64,000 bases of DNA from JAIBJN01 sp963775505 (lineage in GTDB: Bacteria > Actinomycetota > Thermoleophilia > Gaiellales > Gaiellaceae), in NCBI GenBank assembly GCA_963775505.1, contig CAVZIL010000008.1, positions 310,001-374,000 on the forward strand. Reading direction: 5' to 3'. Each line of letters starts with the position of its first letter. Positions within the stretch are counted from its first letter, which is position 1. Below the pieces are notes generated by a model. That model searched no databases. It worked only from the letters and a program-made list of their open reading frames with translations, and had not been told where the DNA came from. Both the position numbers and the translations under genes were made by a program. Positions 16,646 to 24,638 of this stretch are shown here, in pieces.

Positions 16646-18412
16646 CTACGACCAGAGGTCGACGAAGGCGTGAACGGCGGCCAGATCCCTGGCCCAGAGG
16701 TAGTGCGGCAGCGGCATCTGCCCGCGCTCGAGCTCCGCGCCGAGCCTCGCGTAGTCGACCCCGCCGATGCGGAAGTCGCCCTTGCCGATCCAGTGCCTGA
16801 CCGCCGGGTAGTCCACTCCCATCTCCACGAACCACCGGTCCATGTACGTCTTGTCCCGGCGGTCGAGAATCTCGTCCGGCACGTCTCCGCGCAACGCGTT
16901 CCGCGCGAATCCCTTCATCCGGTAGTCGGGGAACTTCACCTCGGCGGGCAGGCTGAGGAAGAACTCCCAGACGTCGACGTCGGACCACGGCCTGCGGGCC
17001 CGGATCCCGAAGAGCGCGTGGGAGTAGACGTCGGCCTCGCCGACGTGGTCGGCGCCGAAAAACGGCAGCTGCGCGCTCGTCCAGCGGCGCCTTGCCGGGA
17101 GCGCGTGCCCCGCGTCGCGACGCCCGATCCGGTCTAGCTCGAGCCATGAAGGCAGGAAATCGGGGGGATGGTTCCGGAAGCTCCGGGCCTGGACGAAGCG
17201 CGGCGTGGCCGCTTCCCTCAGCTCGGCGAGCAGCCGCCGCCGGCCGAGGCGCGCCGCCCGCTGCGAGCGAAGCTGCGCGACCGCCCCGCGGAGGTGCCCG
17301 CGCCAGAGCAGGTGCGCGACGAGAGAGGGGCGGAGCGCGGCCACCTGCTCGGCGAACTCGCCGCTCAGGATGGTCTCGAACCCGTGTGCCCGTGCCTGCT
17401 CGCAGCGCTCGGCCGTTCCCTCGGGCGACCAGGTAGACCACGGTCCGTCGAACAGCTTCAGCCAGAACTGGAGCCGGTCGAGGCGCTGGGGGCCCGGCTC
17501 GTACGCGTGCAGCGGGAGCCCGAGCCGCTCGGCCACGAGCTCGATGTAGCCGCTCTCGTCGCTCTCGGGAAAGGATGGGTAGACCGCGGACAGCGCCGGG
17601 ATCGGCCGGTCCCAGCGCCGCGCGTACTCCCGGTTCGCGTAGGCCGCGATCGGCGGTGAGTCGACCCCGCCGCTGAGGGAGATGACGTCGTCCCCGGTGA
17701 GCATCCTGGCGACGGCCTGGGCGAACAGCTCTCGGAACCGCTCGGTTGCCTCGGCGGCCGAGAGCGTCGCGGTCTCGACGAGCGCCTCCGGGTCCCAGTA
17801 AGGCTCGGTGGTCAGCGCGTCGGGGTCGACCGTGAGCAGCGTGCCCGCCACGAGCCGGTGCGCGCCGCGAAGGGAGCAGACGCGCGGATCGTCGAGCTCG
17901 CCCCAGAAGAGGGCTTCGACCGCGTCGAGGTCCGGCTCGAAGGGCACGTCGGCGCCGCGGAGCACCTGCTTCACCTCGGAGGCGATGTAGACGGCGTCTG
18001 CCTCCCTGCGATAGAAGAGCGTCTCGAGCCCGATGTGGTCGCGGAAGGCCCAGACCCGGGCCCCGTCCGTGACGACGCAGGCGTAGGTGCCTCGGAGCAG
18101 GGGTATCGCCCGCTCGCCCAGCGCCTTGAACGCGGCCTGGACGACCCCGGCGGGCAGCGTCGGATCCGAGGGGAACCGCCCGGCCAGTTCGCGTGCGTTG
18201 TCGAGCGCGCCCGCGAATGCGACCGCCAGGCCGTTGTCGGCCGCGAGCGTCGCCTCGTTCCGCCCGTCGAGGTCGCTGACGCCGAGCGTGCAGCCACCGA
18301 TCGACGCGACGCTCGTTCGATTGCCCCGATGAGGTGCGGCCGCGAGCATCCGCTCGACCGTGTCGCCGGCGCTCGCCGGCGATCGGGTCAGGATCGCCGC
18401 GAGCCCGCGCAC
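16646..18412 (-). CDS. Asparagine synthetase-like lasso cyclase (C protein)
   Basis: A 588-residue ATP-dependent enzyme. Residues 1-200 are a glutaminase-like domain without the Cys nucleophile (the protein starts MRGLAAILT), as in peptide cyclases. Residues 210-580 are the synthetase domain with the pyrophosphate loop ISLSGGVDSPPIAAYA near 246, and later SGEFAEQV and the conserved RRPWSDVDVWEFFLSLP with DKTYMDRWF. In lasso peptides this enzyme adenylates an Asp/Glu side chain and closes the macrolactam with the core N-terminus. Start GTG, no ATG in frame upstream. It is downstream of the precursor gene across a strong hairpin. Confidence 0.85.
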   Translation of the reverse strand: MRGLAAILTRSPASAGDTVERMLAAAPHRGNRTSVASIGGCTLGVSDLDGRNEATLAADNGLAVAFAGALDNARELAGRFPSDPTLPAGVVQAAFKALGERAIPLLRGTYACVVTDGARVWAFRDHIGLETLFYRREADAVYIASEVKQVLRGADVPFEPDLDAVEALFWGELDDPRVCSLRGAHRLVAGTLLTVDPDALTTEPYWDPEALVETATLSAAEATERFRELFAQAVARMLTGDDVISLSGGVDSPPIAAYANREYARRWDRPIPALSAVYPSFPESDESGYIELVAERLGLPLHAYEPGPQRLDRLQFWLKLFDGPWSTWSPEGTAERCEQARAHGFETILSGEFAEQVAALRPSLVAHLLWRGHLRGAVAQLRSQRAARLGRRRLLAELREAATPRFVQARSFRNHPPDFLPSWLELDRIGRRDAGHALPARRRWTSAQLPFFGADHVGEADVYSHALFGIRARRPWSDVDVWEFFLSLPAEVKFPDYRMKGFARNALRGDVPDEILDRRDKTYMDRWFVEMGVDYPAVRHWIGKGDFRIGGVDYARLGAELERGQMPLPHYLWARDLAAVHAFVDLWS

Positions 18413-18457
18413 GCGTGCCTGTCGTGATGGAGCCCGGCCCTCCGCATCTCCTCATAC

Positions 18458-18490
18458 GTGGTACAGGCCGGCGAACCGGCCTGCAACCAC
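18458..18490 (-). terminator. Hairpin between precursor and cyclase genes
   Basis: A nearly perfect inverted repeat: GTGGT and ACCAC flank CAGGCCGG and CCGGCCTG around a CGAA loop. It lies in the 113-base gap between precursor stop and cyclase start and has no clear U-run. I read it as an attenuator or 3'-end stabiliser that leaves precursor mRNA in excess over cyclase mRNA, as is common in RiPP operons. Confidence 0.6.
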
Positions 18491-18525
18491 AAACGTCTAA
18501 GCGCGTTCGCGCCGCGCCGCTCGGC

Positions 18526-18714
18526 CTACGGAGATCCCCCGCCGCCGTCCTCGGGGTGCGAGAGCTCGCAGTTCGTCGTTTCGATCCGGCAGTTCCGGAA
18601 CCCCTTGTGTCCGGCGTTGCCGCGGTTCGGCCCCGTCGGCGGAGTCGGCATGAACGTGTGCGCGCTGATCGGCCCGAAGTCGACTACCTCAGGCTTCTCG
18701 AACGTGATCTTCAT
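18526..18714 (-). CDS. Lasso-like RiPP precursor peptide
   Basis: A 62-residue peptide with an AGGAGG ribosome site at good spacing. The leader half has FEKPEVVDFGPISAHTF, which matches the lasso leader pattern (aromatic-x-x-Pro ... Gly ... Thr-x) read by PqqD-type proteins. The C-terminal half is Gly/Asn/Cys-rich (GNAGHKGFRNCRIETTNCEL) and ends HPEDGGGGSP. The position after the leader Thr-Phe does not give a normal core (Met first, no Asp/Glu at 7-9). A start at the Gly of GFRNCRIE would give Gly1 and Glu8, ideal for an eight-residue ring, with two Cys. Identity as precursor is inferred from size, leader motif and place before the cyclase. Confidence 0.7.
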   Translation of the reverse strand: MKITFEKPEVVDFGPISAHTFMPTPPTGPNRGNAGHKGFRNCRIETTNCELSHPEDGGGGSP

Positions 18715-18940
18715 CCTCTTGCCGCCTCCTTCGTCAACACAAAGGTCCCACGGGGGGACCAGTTGACTGACATTGTGGCCCTCTCATAGGAGTGTCACAA
18801 CTATCCTTCCGGCCAGTTTTTCCCATTACGTCGTCATTTCAGGCGGCGGCGGCGGCGCGGGAGCAGTGCGCGAGCCGGTCGTGCGCCACCCGACCGGCGG
18901 AGTAACCGCCTGCGGGACGTCGTCGTCGATCACCTCGCGG

Positions 18941-19138
18941 TTATTCCAGAACGAACGTGATCTTCAGGTGGACGTGGAAGTGGACGGCGCCGTCCTCGAC
19001 CACGATCTCCTGGCCGTCGACCCACGCGCCCCTGATGTCGCGGATCGTCTCGCTTGCCTTCTCGAGGCCCTGCCGGCATGCGTCCTCGAAGCTCTCGGAC
19101 GAGGTCGCAGTCAGCTCGATGACCTTCGCTACGGACAT
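18941..19138 (-). CDS. Dodecin
   Basis: A 65-residue dodecin, a flavin/CoA-binding small protein that forms dodecameric shells for flavin storage and protection. The family sequence is clear: VAKVIELTATSSESFEDACRQGLEKASETI, followed by the IRGAWVDGQEIVVEDGAVHFHVHLKITFVLE strands, including the flavin-stacking Trp of GAWVDGQ near residue 38. It is divergent from the PLP-enzyme gene. It lies upstream of the RiPP precursor on the same strand but about 225 bases away, so co-regulation is not assumed. Confidence 0.95.
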   Translation of the reverse strand: MSVAKVIELTATSSESFEDACRQGLEKASETIRDIRGAWVDGQEIVVEDGAVHFHVHLKITFVLE

Positions 19139-19245
19139 TCGCGCCTCCTAGGCTCTGTGTGCCGGGAGGATAAGCGAGCCCGGCAAGCCCGGTCGCCGGG
19201 GTCGCCGGGGAAGATTTCTCGGCGCCGTCGCGTCCTATCCGACGG

Positions 19246-20916
19246 ATGAGCGTGACCGCCCTCTCCGTCCGACGGCTCGAGCACGAGCTCGAGCGAATCC
19301 GGAGCTCCGTCGTCGGCGACGACACGCTGCTCGACGGTCCTTTCGGGCCGCGGCGGCTCGTGTACGCGGATCACACGGCCTCCGGCCGGTCGCTGGCCTC
19401 CATCGAGGACGCCATCCGCGAGCGGGTGCTTCCCCTGTATGCGAACACCCACACGGAGGTATCGACCACCGGCCGCCGGACGACCCGGCTGCGCGAGGGC
19501 GCGCGGCGGGCGATCCACCGCGCTGTCGGCGGCGGGGACGACGACGTGGTGGTCTTCTGCGGGTCGGGGGCCACGGCCGCGATCGACCGGCTGCAGCGCG
19601 TCCTCCGGCTCGACTCGGGCCACCGCCCCGTCGTCTACATCGGCCCCTTCGAGCACCACTCGAACGAGCTGCTGTGGCGCGAGTCGCCGGCCGAGGTCGT
19701 CGTCGTCGGCCAGGACGCGGACGGTCGCCTGGACCTCGACCATCTCCGGGCCGAGCTCGAGCGTCACGCCACGCGGCCGTTCAAGATCGGAAGCTTCTCG
19801 GCGGCCTCGAACGTGACAGGCATCGTCACCGACGTCGACGCGGTCTCGATCCTCCTTCACCGCCACGGCGCGCTTGCCTGCTGGGACTACGCGGCGGCCG
19901 CGCCCCACCTGCCGGTCGAGATGAACGCCGCTCCCGAGGTCGAGCACGGCGAGCTGGCGTACAAGGACGCCGTCTTCCTCTCCCCGCACAAGCTTCCGGG
20001 CGGCCCCGGCACGCCGGGCGTCCTCGTCGCCAAGCGCCATCTCTTCGCTGACCGGGTTCCGGCCGTGCCCGGCGGCGGCACGATCCTCTACGTCACGCCC
20101 GAGCACCAGACGTACCATCCCGACCCCGTCATGCGCGAGGAGGGAGGGACCCCGGCGATCGTCGAGTCGATCCGCGCCGGCCTCGCCTTCCGGCTCCACG
20201 AGCGGGTGGGCGCGGCCACGATCCGGGAGATCGAGGAGGCGTTCGTGCGGCGGGCGCTGGACTCCTGGCGCCGGAATCCCCGCCTCCTCCTGCTCGGCAA
20301 CCCCGACGTGCCGCGGGTACCGATCGTCTCCTTCGGCGTCCGCCACCCGCTCGAGGCCCACCCGGCGGGGATGCTCCACCCGAACTTCGCCAACGCGCTC
20401 CTGGACGACCTCTTCGGGATCCAGGCCCGCAGCGGGTGCTTTTGTGCGGGGCCCTACGTCCACCGTCTCGTCGGCTTCGACCCGGCGATCTCGGCCGCCC
20501 ACGAGGCCGAGGTCGTGCACGGGCGGTGCGGGATCAAGCTCGGCTACGTGCGTCTGTCGTTCGCCTACTACATGAGCGAGACGGTCGTCGACTACCTCAT
20601 CGACGCGGTCCACTTCGTCGCGGACCACGGCTGGAAGCTCCTCCCCCTCTACCGCTTCGATCCCGTCTCGGGACTGTGGCGCCATTCCCGCGCAGTCGAG
20701 GAGCCGCCGGTCGGTCTCGACGAGCTCGACCGGGCGACGCGGTCGACCGCCCCCGAATCGGTCCTGCCCGGCTACCTCGACCGGGCGCGCCGCCTCGTCG
20801 ACGAGCTCGAGGCGGATCCGTCTGCCCCCACCCCGGCGCCGCTCCGCCTTCCGGCGGCATTCGAGCGCCTCCGCTGGTTCCCGCTTCCTGCGGAAGCTCA
20901 CGACGCGCTCGGCTGA
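19246..20916 (+). CDS. Aminotransferase class V-fold PLP enzyme
   Basis: A 556-residue PLP-dependent enzyme of the cysteine-desulfurase-like fold. VYADHTASGRSL near residue 40 is the substrate-side loop, YANTHTEVSTTGRRTT near 65 follows, and CGSGATAAIDRLQ near 105 binds the cofactor phosphate. CWDYAAAAPH near 218 contains the PLP-pairing Asp and LSPHKLPGGPGTPGVL near 248 the Schiff-base Lys. A later Cys-containing loop, QARSGCFCAGPYVHR near 397, resembles the sulfur-accepting loop of desulfurases. It is about 150 residues longer than IscS because of C-terminal extensions. Substrate and product are unknown; this could be a desulfurase or a C-S lyase. Confidence 0.85.
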   Translation: MSVTALSVRRLEHELERIRSSVVGDDTLLDGPFGPRRLVYADHTASGRSLASIEDAIRERVLPLYANTHTEVSTTGRRTTRLREGARRAIHRAVGGGDDDVVVFCGSGATAAIDRLQRVLRLDSGHRPVVYIGPFEHHSNELLWRESPAEVVVVGQDADGRLDLDHLRAELERHATRPFKIGSFSAASNVTGIVTDVDAVSILLHRHGALACWDYAAAAPHLPVEMNAAPEVEHGELAYKDAVFLSPHKLPGGPGTPGVLVAKRHLFADRVPAVPGGGTILYVTPEHQTYHPDPVMREEGGTPAIVESIRAGLAFRLHERVGAATIREIEEAFVRRALDSWRRNPRLLLLGNPDVPRVPIVSFGVRHPLEAHPAGMLHPNFANALLDDLFGIQARSGCFCAGPYVHRLVGFDPAISAAHEAEVVHGRCGIKLGYVRLSFAYYMSETVVDYLIDAVHFVADHGWKLLPLYRFDPVSGLWRHSRAVEEPPVGLDELDRATRSTAPESVLPGYLDRARRLVDELEADPSAPTPAPLRLPAAFERLRWFPLPAEAHDALG

Positions 20917-20966
20917 GTGGACGAGAGAAGCCGGGCCACTCCGGCGGCCTTGCCTCGGGTGGCCGA

Positions 20967-21752
20967 ATGTGGCACAAGGGCCTGGTGCGCGCCCAACGGA
21001 TAGTTCTGCTTCCGGGAGGCGTGCTTCCGGCCGAGCTCGCCTACGGAGCTCTCATCGCTTCGCTCGGAGCCGATGTCGAGGCGGTCGCGAAGGATCTCGA
21101 GCTCTACGCGACGCCGGAGCCGCCCGAGAACTACACGCTCGAGCTCGAGATCGCCGGCGTGCTCCGAGCAGCGGACGCGCGCGGCTGGGACCGGTTTCAC
21201 CTGGTCGGGTACTCGGCAGGGGGCGCCGCCTCACTTGCGCTCGCCGCGACCAGGCCGGAGCGACTCGCGAGCCTCGCCCTGCTCGAGCCGGCCTGGGCGG
21301 GCAACCAGGGCCTGAGTCCGGCCGAGAAGGCGGTCTGGTTCGAGCAGGACCGGCTCGCAGGACTTCCGGCCGAACAGTTCATGCCGGCGTTCATGCGGCT
21401 CGGGCTGAGAGCCGATGTCCCGCCTCCGGCTCCACCGGCCGGTGACCCGCCGGCGTGGATGGCAAATCGTCCGGCTGGAATCCGCGCGCTTCTGCGCGCG
21501 TTCAAGCAGGACGACATCGACGCGGGTGCGCTCGGCCGCTTCGATCGCCCCGTGTACTACGCGCTCGGCCGTCTCAGCAACCCGGATCACTATGAAGAGA
21601 TCGCCCGGCGCCTGATCGGAGTGTTCCCGGACTTCGAGCTCGAGGTGTTCGAAGAGCGCCACCATTTCGACCCTCCCCACCGGGTGGAGCCCAAACGCCT
21701 GGCCGGGTCACTCAGGTCATTCTGGCGGCGGGCGGAGCGGACCGCCCGGTAG
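20967..21752 (+). CDS. Alpha/beta hydrolase
   Basis: A 261-residue alpha/beta-hydrolase. LLPGGVLPAELAYGAL near residue 14 is the oxyanion loop, VGYSAGGAASLALA near 80 carries the nucleophile Ser, and the catalytic His is in EERHHFDPPHRVEP near 232. The central cap region (90-180) is Pro/Ala-rich. No substrate can be inferred. The ATG at 20967 or an in-frame GTG 18 bases later could be the start; the fold begins right after the GTG. Confidence 0.82.
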   Translation: MWHKGLVRAQRIVLLPGGVLPAELAYGALIASLGADVEAVAKDLELYATPEPPENYTLELEIAGVLRAADARGWDRFHLVGYSAGGAASLALAATRPERLASLALLEPAWAGNQGLSPAEKAVWFEQDRLAGLPAEQFMPAFMRLGLRADVPPPAPPAGDPPAWMANRPAGIRALLRAFKQDDIDAGALGRFDRPVYYALGRLSNPDHYEEIARRLIGVFPDFELEVFEERHHFDPPHRVEPKRLAGSLRSFWRRAERTAR

Positions 21753-21765
21753 GTGCAACTCGAGG

Positions 21766-22167
21766 TCAGCCGTGGTGGGCGCGCTCCGCCTCCTCGGCCT
21801 CGGCCTTCGTCCGGTGCACGGTCCCGTCCGGATGCTCGGGAGGCGAGTAGAGGGAGTAGAGCTTCAGCTCCACGTCTCCGGTGTTGACGACGTTGTGCCA
21901 CAACCCGGCGGGGACGATCACCGCCCAGTCGTCCGAAACGTCGTGCGCCTCGTCGACGCGATCCTCCTCCGCGCTCAGCTCGACGCGGGCGGATCCCTGC
22001 TCGATCCTGATGAACTGGTCGACGTGATCGTGGGCCTCGCGCCCGATGTCCTCCCCGGGCCCCAGGCACATCACCGTCAGCTGCGTGTGCTCGCCGGTGA
22101 AGAGCACGGTCCGGAACGTCTCGTTGTCGAGCGTCGCCCGCTCGATGTCGCCTACCCAACCCCGCAT
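21766..22167 (-). CDS. Cupin-domain protein
   Basis: A 133-residue single cupin. The metal-site motifs are GPGEDIGREAHDHVDQFIRIEQGSARV near residue 36 (His/His/Glu pattern HDH...Q) and VIVPAGLWHNVVNTGDVELKLYSLYSPPEHPDGTVH near 84 (final His of the site in LWHNV). This is close to small cupins annotated as mannose-6-phosphate isomerase-like. The tail KAEAEEAERAHHG is charged. Likely a metal-binding stress or sugar-related protein, but no reaction can be assigned. It lies convergent with the hydrolase gene. Confidence 0.88.
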   Translation of the reverse strand: MRGWVGDIERATLDNETFRTVLFTGEHTQLTVMCLGPGEDIGREAHDHVDQFIRIEQGSARVELSAEEDRVDEAHDVSDDWAVIVPAGLWHNVVNTGDVELKLYSLYSPPEHPDGTVHRTKAEAEEAERAHHG

Positions 22168-22226
22168 GCGGGACCTCCTGACTGGTCTCGTGGTCTCGGT
22201 CGTACGCTACCCGCGCACGCGCCTGG

Positions 22227-23081
22227 CTAAGCCGGCGCAGGCGGGGGCTTCTCCTCGCCCTTCGCCCGCGCGAGGAGGACGAGGCCGGCGAGGGCGGTCG
22301 CGAGCGCAATCGCGGAGAGCGCGTAGCCCACTGCGCTCTCGTGCAGCGCCTCGTCGAAGAGGACGATCCCGAACACGAGGCTCGAGAGCGGGTCGAACGC
22401 CATCGTCGTCGCCACGGCGGCCGCGAGGGCGCCGGTCTGCAACGCCGCCTGCTCGAGCCAGAACGCGGCGATGCTGATGCCCGCGAGGGCGTAGACGTGC
22501 CAGTCGCCGAAGACTGCCCCGATCCCATCGTCGAGAAGAGAGACGGTCGTCTTGGTCAGGGCGGCGGCGAGGCCGAAGAGGATCCCGCCGGCGGCGCCCA
22601 GGAGCCCCGCGCGCATTGCCGGAGCGCGTCCGCGCGCGAGGGCGAAGAGCACGACGGCGAGACCGAGCGTGGCCCCGCCGATCACCGCCCACGAGAGGAG
22701 CGACGCGTCGTCGGAGCCCTGCGCCGGCTTGCTCACGAGGAGGAGCGCCCCGAGCCCGGCCGTGACGAGCGCGGCCCCGAGCCATTCCTCGCGCCTGATG
22801 CGCCGGCCCTCGAGCAGGCGGCCGAGCGGGAGGGCGAACACGATGCTGGCGACGAGCAGGGGCTGGACGATGACCATGCGCCCGATGCCGAGCGCGATCG
22901 CCTGCGCGACGAACCCGAGCCCCTGGGCGGCCAGCCCGAGCAGCCAGACCGGCTGGCGCGCGAGGCGGACGAGGAAGCCCTTGCCGACGGCCTCGGCCGG
23001 CAGCGTCGCGGCCGCCTTCTCCTGCAGCACGAGCCCGAGGGCGAAGAGGAACGCGGCGACGAGCGCGAGGACGATGTCCAC
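22227..23081 (-). CDS. DMT-superfamily (EamA-like) permease
   Basis: A 284-residue integral membrane protein with about ten hydrophobic segments arranged as two five-helix repeats. The first starts LALVAAFLFALGLVLQEKAA and the second AGLLGAAGGILFGLAAALTKTT, where the repeat-specific Gly and Glu/Lys positions fit EamA-type proteins. The tail is soluble, basic and Pro-rich. The family exports small metabolites; no substrate is predictable. The start is GTG. It is divergent from the flavoprotein gene, the two starts being 64 bases apart. Confidence 0.85.
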   Translation of the reverse strand: MDIVLALVAAFLFALGLVLQEKAAATLPAEAVGKGFLVRLARQPVWLLGLAAQGLGFVAQAIALGIGRMVIVQPLLVASIVFALPLGRLLEGRRIRREEWLGAALVTAGLGALLLVSKPAQGSDDASLLSWAVIGGATLGLAVVLFALARGRAPAMRAGLLGAAGGILFGLAAALTKTTVSLLDDGIGAVFGDWHVYALAGISIAAFWLEQAALQTGALAAAVATTMAFDPLSSLVFGIVLFDEALHESAVGYALSAIALATALAGLVLLARAKGEEKPPPAPA

Positions 23082-23145
23082 GCGCGCAGCTTATGGTCGG
23101 CAGAGGCTGCGAAGGCGTGTCCTGCGAACGAGTAGCGTCTCCTTC

Positions 23146-24348
23146 GTGCGCATCGCGGTCATCGGCGCCGGGCTCGCCGGCCTGGCTGCCGCCGACGCCC
23201 TCGGGCGCGAGGGAGTCGACGTCGTCGTGCTCGAGGCGCGCGACCGCGTGGGCGGGCGGGTGTGGTCGGCGCCCTTCGCCGGGGGCGTCGCCGAACGCGG
23301 TGCCGAGTTCGTGTTCCCGGGAGACGACCTCTTGCACGCGACCGCCCGGCGGCTCGGCCTGCGCCTCTATCGCAAGGGGACTCACTACGGCGACCGCGAG
23401 CCTCGCGGCGGCCCGCCGGTGTCGCCCGCCGAGCTCGAGACAGGCGTCGCGCGGCTCGGGGAGGCGGCGCTCGAGGGCACGGTGCTCGACGCGCTCGGGT
23501 CGCTCCGCCTTCCGCAGGAGGTGGCGGAGGCGATCGTCGCGCGCGTGGAGGTCTCGAGCGCTTACCCGGCGGCCGACCTGGACGCGACCGTGCTCGCCGA
23601 GACGGGCGCCGGGTTCGGGCAGTTCGACACCTTCGGGGTGGAAGGCGGAAACAGCCGGCTCGCCGAGGCGCTCGCCGCACCGCTCGGGCCCGCTCTCCTG
23701 ACCGCGACGCCCGTGACGGGGGTCGCCTGGGACCGGCGGTCGGTCGCGGTGCGGGCCCCGGGGCTCGAGCTCTGGGCGGACGGCGCCGTGGTGGCGACTC
23801 CCGCCGCGCCCACGGCCGCGATCCGCTTCGATCCCCCTCTGCCGGCGTCGAAGGCCCGCGCGCTCGCGCAGGTGCGGTACGGGCAGGCCGCGAAGCTCCA
23901 CCTCCCGCTGCTCGCGCCCGCCCGGCCGAGCGCGGTGCTCGCGGTTTCGGCCCGCTACTGGAGCTACACGCAGCTCGGCCCCGACGGACAGCCGGCGCCG
24001 TTCGCGGCCACTTTCGCGGGGACGCCGGGGGCGCTCGAGCGACTGCGTGTGTGGGCGGGCCCGGGAACGTGGGCCGCGGCGGTCGCCTCGCTTCGGCCGG
24101 AGCTCGAGCTCGACCTCGCGACCCCGCTCCTCTCCACCTGGCACGACGACCCCTGGGCGCAGGGCGCCTACTCGGCCCCTTCGCGCGCCTCGCCGCTCGA
24201 TGCCGCGGAGCTGGCGCGTCCGGTCGGGCCGCTGGCGTTCGCCGGGGAGCACACCGCGGGGGACTGGCACGCGCTCATGGAGGGCGCCCTTCGCAGTGGA
24301 GTGCGCGCGGCCGAGGATCTCCTCGGGGGTGAAAAGACCCATCGATAA
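23146..24348 (+). CDS. Flavin amine oxidase-like protein
   Basis: A 400-residue flavoprotein of the monoamine oxidase/phytoene-desaturase fold. FAD-binding IAVIGAGLAGLAAADALGRE and the second motif VVVLEARDRVGGRVWS lie within residues 2-45. The substrate-domain strand AERGAEFVFPGDDLL follows, and the C-terminal FAD-pyrophosphate motif is LAFAGEHTAGDWHALMEGAL near 370. Such enzymes oxidise amines, polyamines or prenyl groups; the substrate is unknown. GTG 23146 is the start since the FAD motif follows immediately and the longer frame upstream is antisense to the permease. Confidence 0.9.
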   Translation: MRIAVIGAGLAGLAAADALGREGVDVVVLEARDRVGGRVWSAPFAGGVAERGAEFVFPGDDLLHATARRLGLRLYRKGTHYGDREPRGGPPVSPAELETGVARLGEAALEGTVLDALGSLRLPQEVAEAIVARVEVSSAYPAADLDATVLAETGAGFGQFDTFGVEGGNSRLAEALAAPLGPALLTATPVTGVAWDRRSVAVRAPGLELWADGAVVATPAAPTAAIRFDPPLPASKARALAQVRYGQAAKLHLPLLAPARPSAVLAVSARYWSYTQLGPDGQPAPFAATFAGTPGALERLRVWAGPGTWAAAVASLRPELELDLATPLLSTWHDDPWAQGAYSAPSRASPLDAAELARPVGPLAFAGEHTAGDWHALMEGALRSGVRAAEDLLGGEKTHR

Positions 24349-24399
24349 TTGCGCAACCCATTCTCTCCTGGTCGTACGACATCCGTCGGACGAAATCCC

Positions 24400-24428
24400 T
24401 TGCCATCATCCGAAAGGTGCGCTATCCT
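24400..24428 (+). promoter_or_regulatory. Sigma-70-type promoter
   Basis: TTGCCA and TATCCT are separated by exactly 17 bases, giving good agreement with the housekeeping consensus in this high-GC background. It would start a transcript near 24435 that runs into the hairpin at 24619-24638. It lies in the non-coding stretch between the amine oxidase-like gene and the rtcB group. Confidence 0.6.
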
Positions 24429-24454
24429 GCGCCGATCGAACGAGCGGAGATGCT

Positions 24455-24589
24455 GTGGAAACGACAATCGCCAAGAGGATCCTGTCTGGGGCACGAGGAC
24501 TCGTCTGCCCGGCGAGTCGGCTCGCGCCGCTGGCGGATGGCGGCGTGGACCGCCCCAAGCTCGCCCTCGGAAAGGGGCGCATGCGCTAG
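24455..24589 (+). CDS. Possible 44-residue small protein
   Basis: A short open frame starting GTG soon after the promoter and ending TAG inside a hairpin. The sequence (ETTIAKRILSGARGLVCPAS, then a basic Leu/Gly tail) is not recognised. It has only a weak ribosome site. It lies between a good promoter and a good terminator, so the roughly 200-base transcript is more certain than this protein, and a small RNA is equally possible. Confidence 0.25.
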   Translation: METTIAKRILSGARGLVCPASRLAPLADGGVDRPKLALGKGRMR

Positions 24590-24600
24590 GTGACTAGCGC
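24583..24600 (+). other. Perfect hairpin GCGCTAG-GTGA-CTAGCGC
   Basis: A seven-base-pair perfect stem with a GTGA (GNRA-type) loop, directly before the terminator hairpin. Tandem stable hairpins of this kind are typical of a structured RNA end. No known RNA family is recognised by eye. Confidence 0.6.
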
Positions 24601-24618
24601 CATAGCGGCTTTCCCGAG

Positions 24619-24638
24619 GGCGACCCAGAAGGGTCGCC
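24619..24638 (+). terminator. Rho-independent-like terminator
   Basis: GGCGACCC and GGGTCGCC form an eight-pair stem around AGAA, followed by TTCGTTCGTTCG rather than a pure T-run. It probably ends the short transcript from the promoter at 24400 and also follows the amine oxidase-like gene. Confidence 0.6.

Noticed and set aside
18526..18714. Standard lasso core beginning directly after the Thr-Phe of the leader
   Set aside because: The residues that would follow include Met first and no Asp/Glu at positions 7-9, so a canonical ring is not possible there.
18826..18933. Possible 35-codon ORF (GTG start, Pro-rich, ends EMTT) between dodecin and the precursor
   Set aside because: No spaced ribosome site and no leader motif; Pro repeats fit the GCC-rich stretch.
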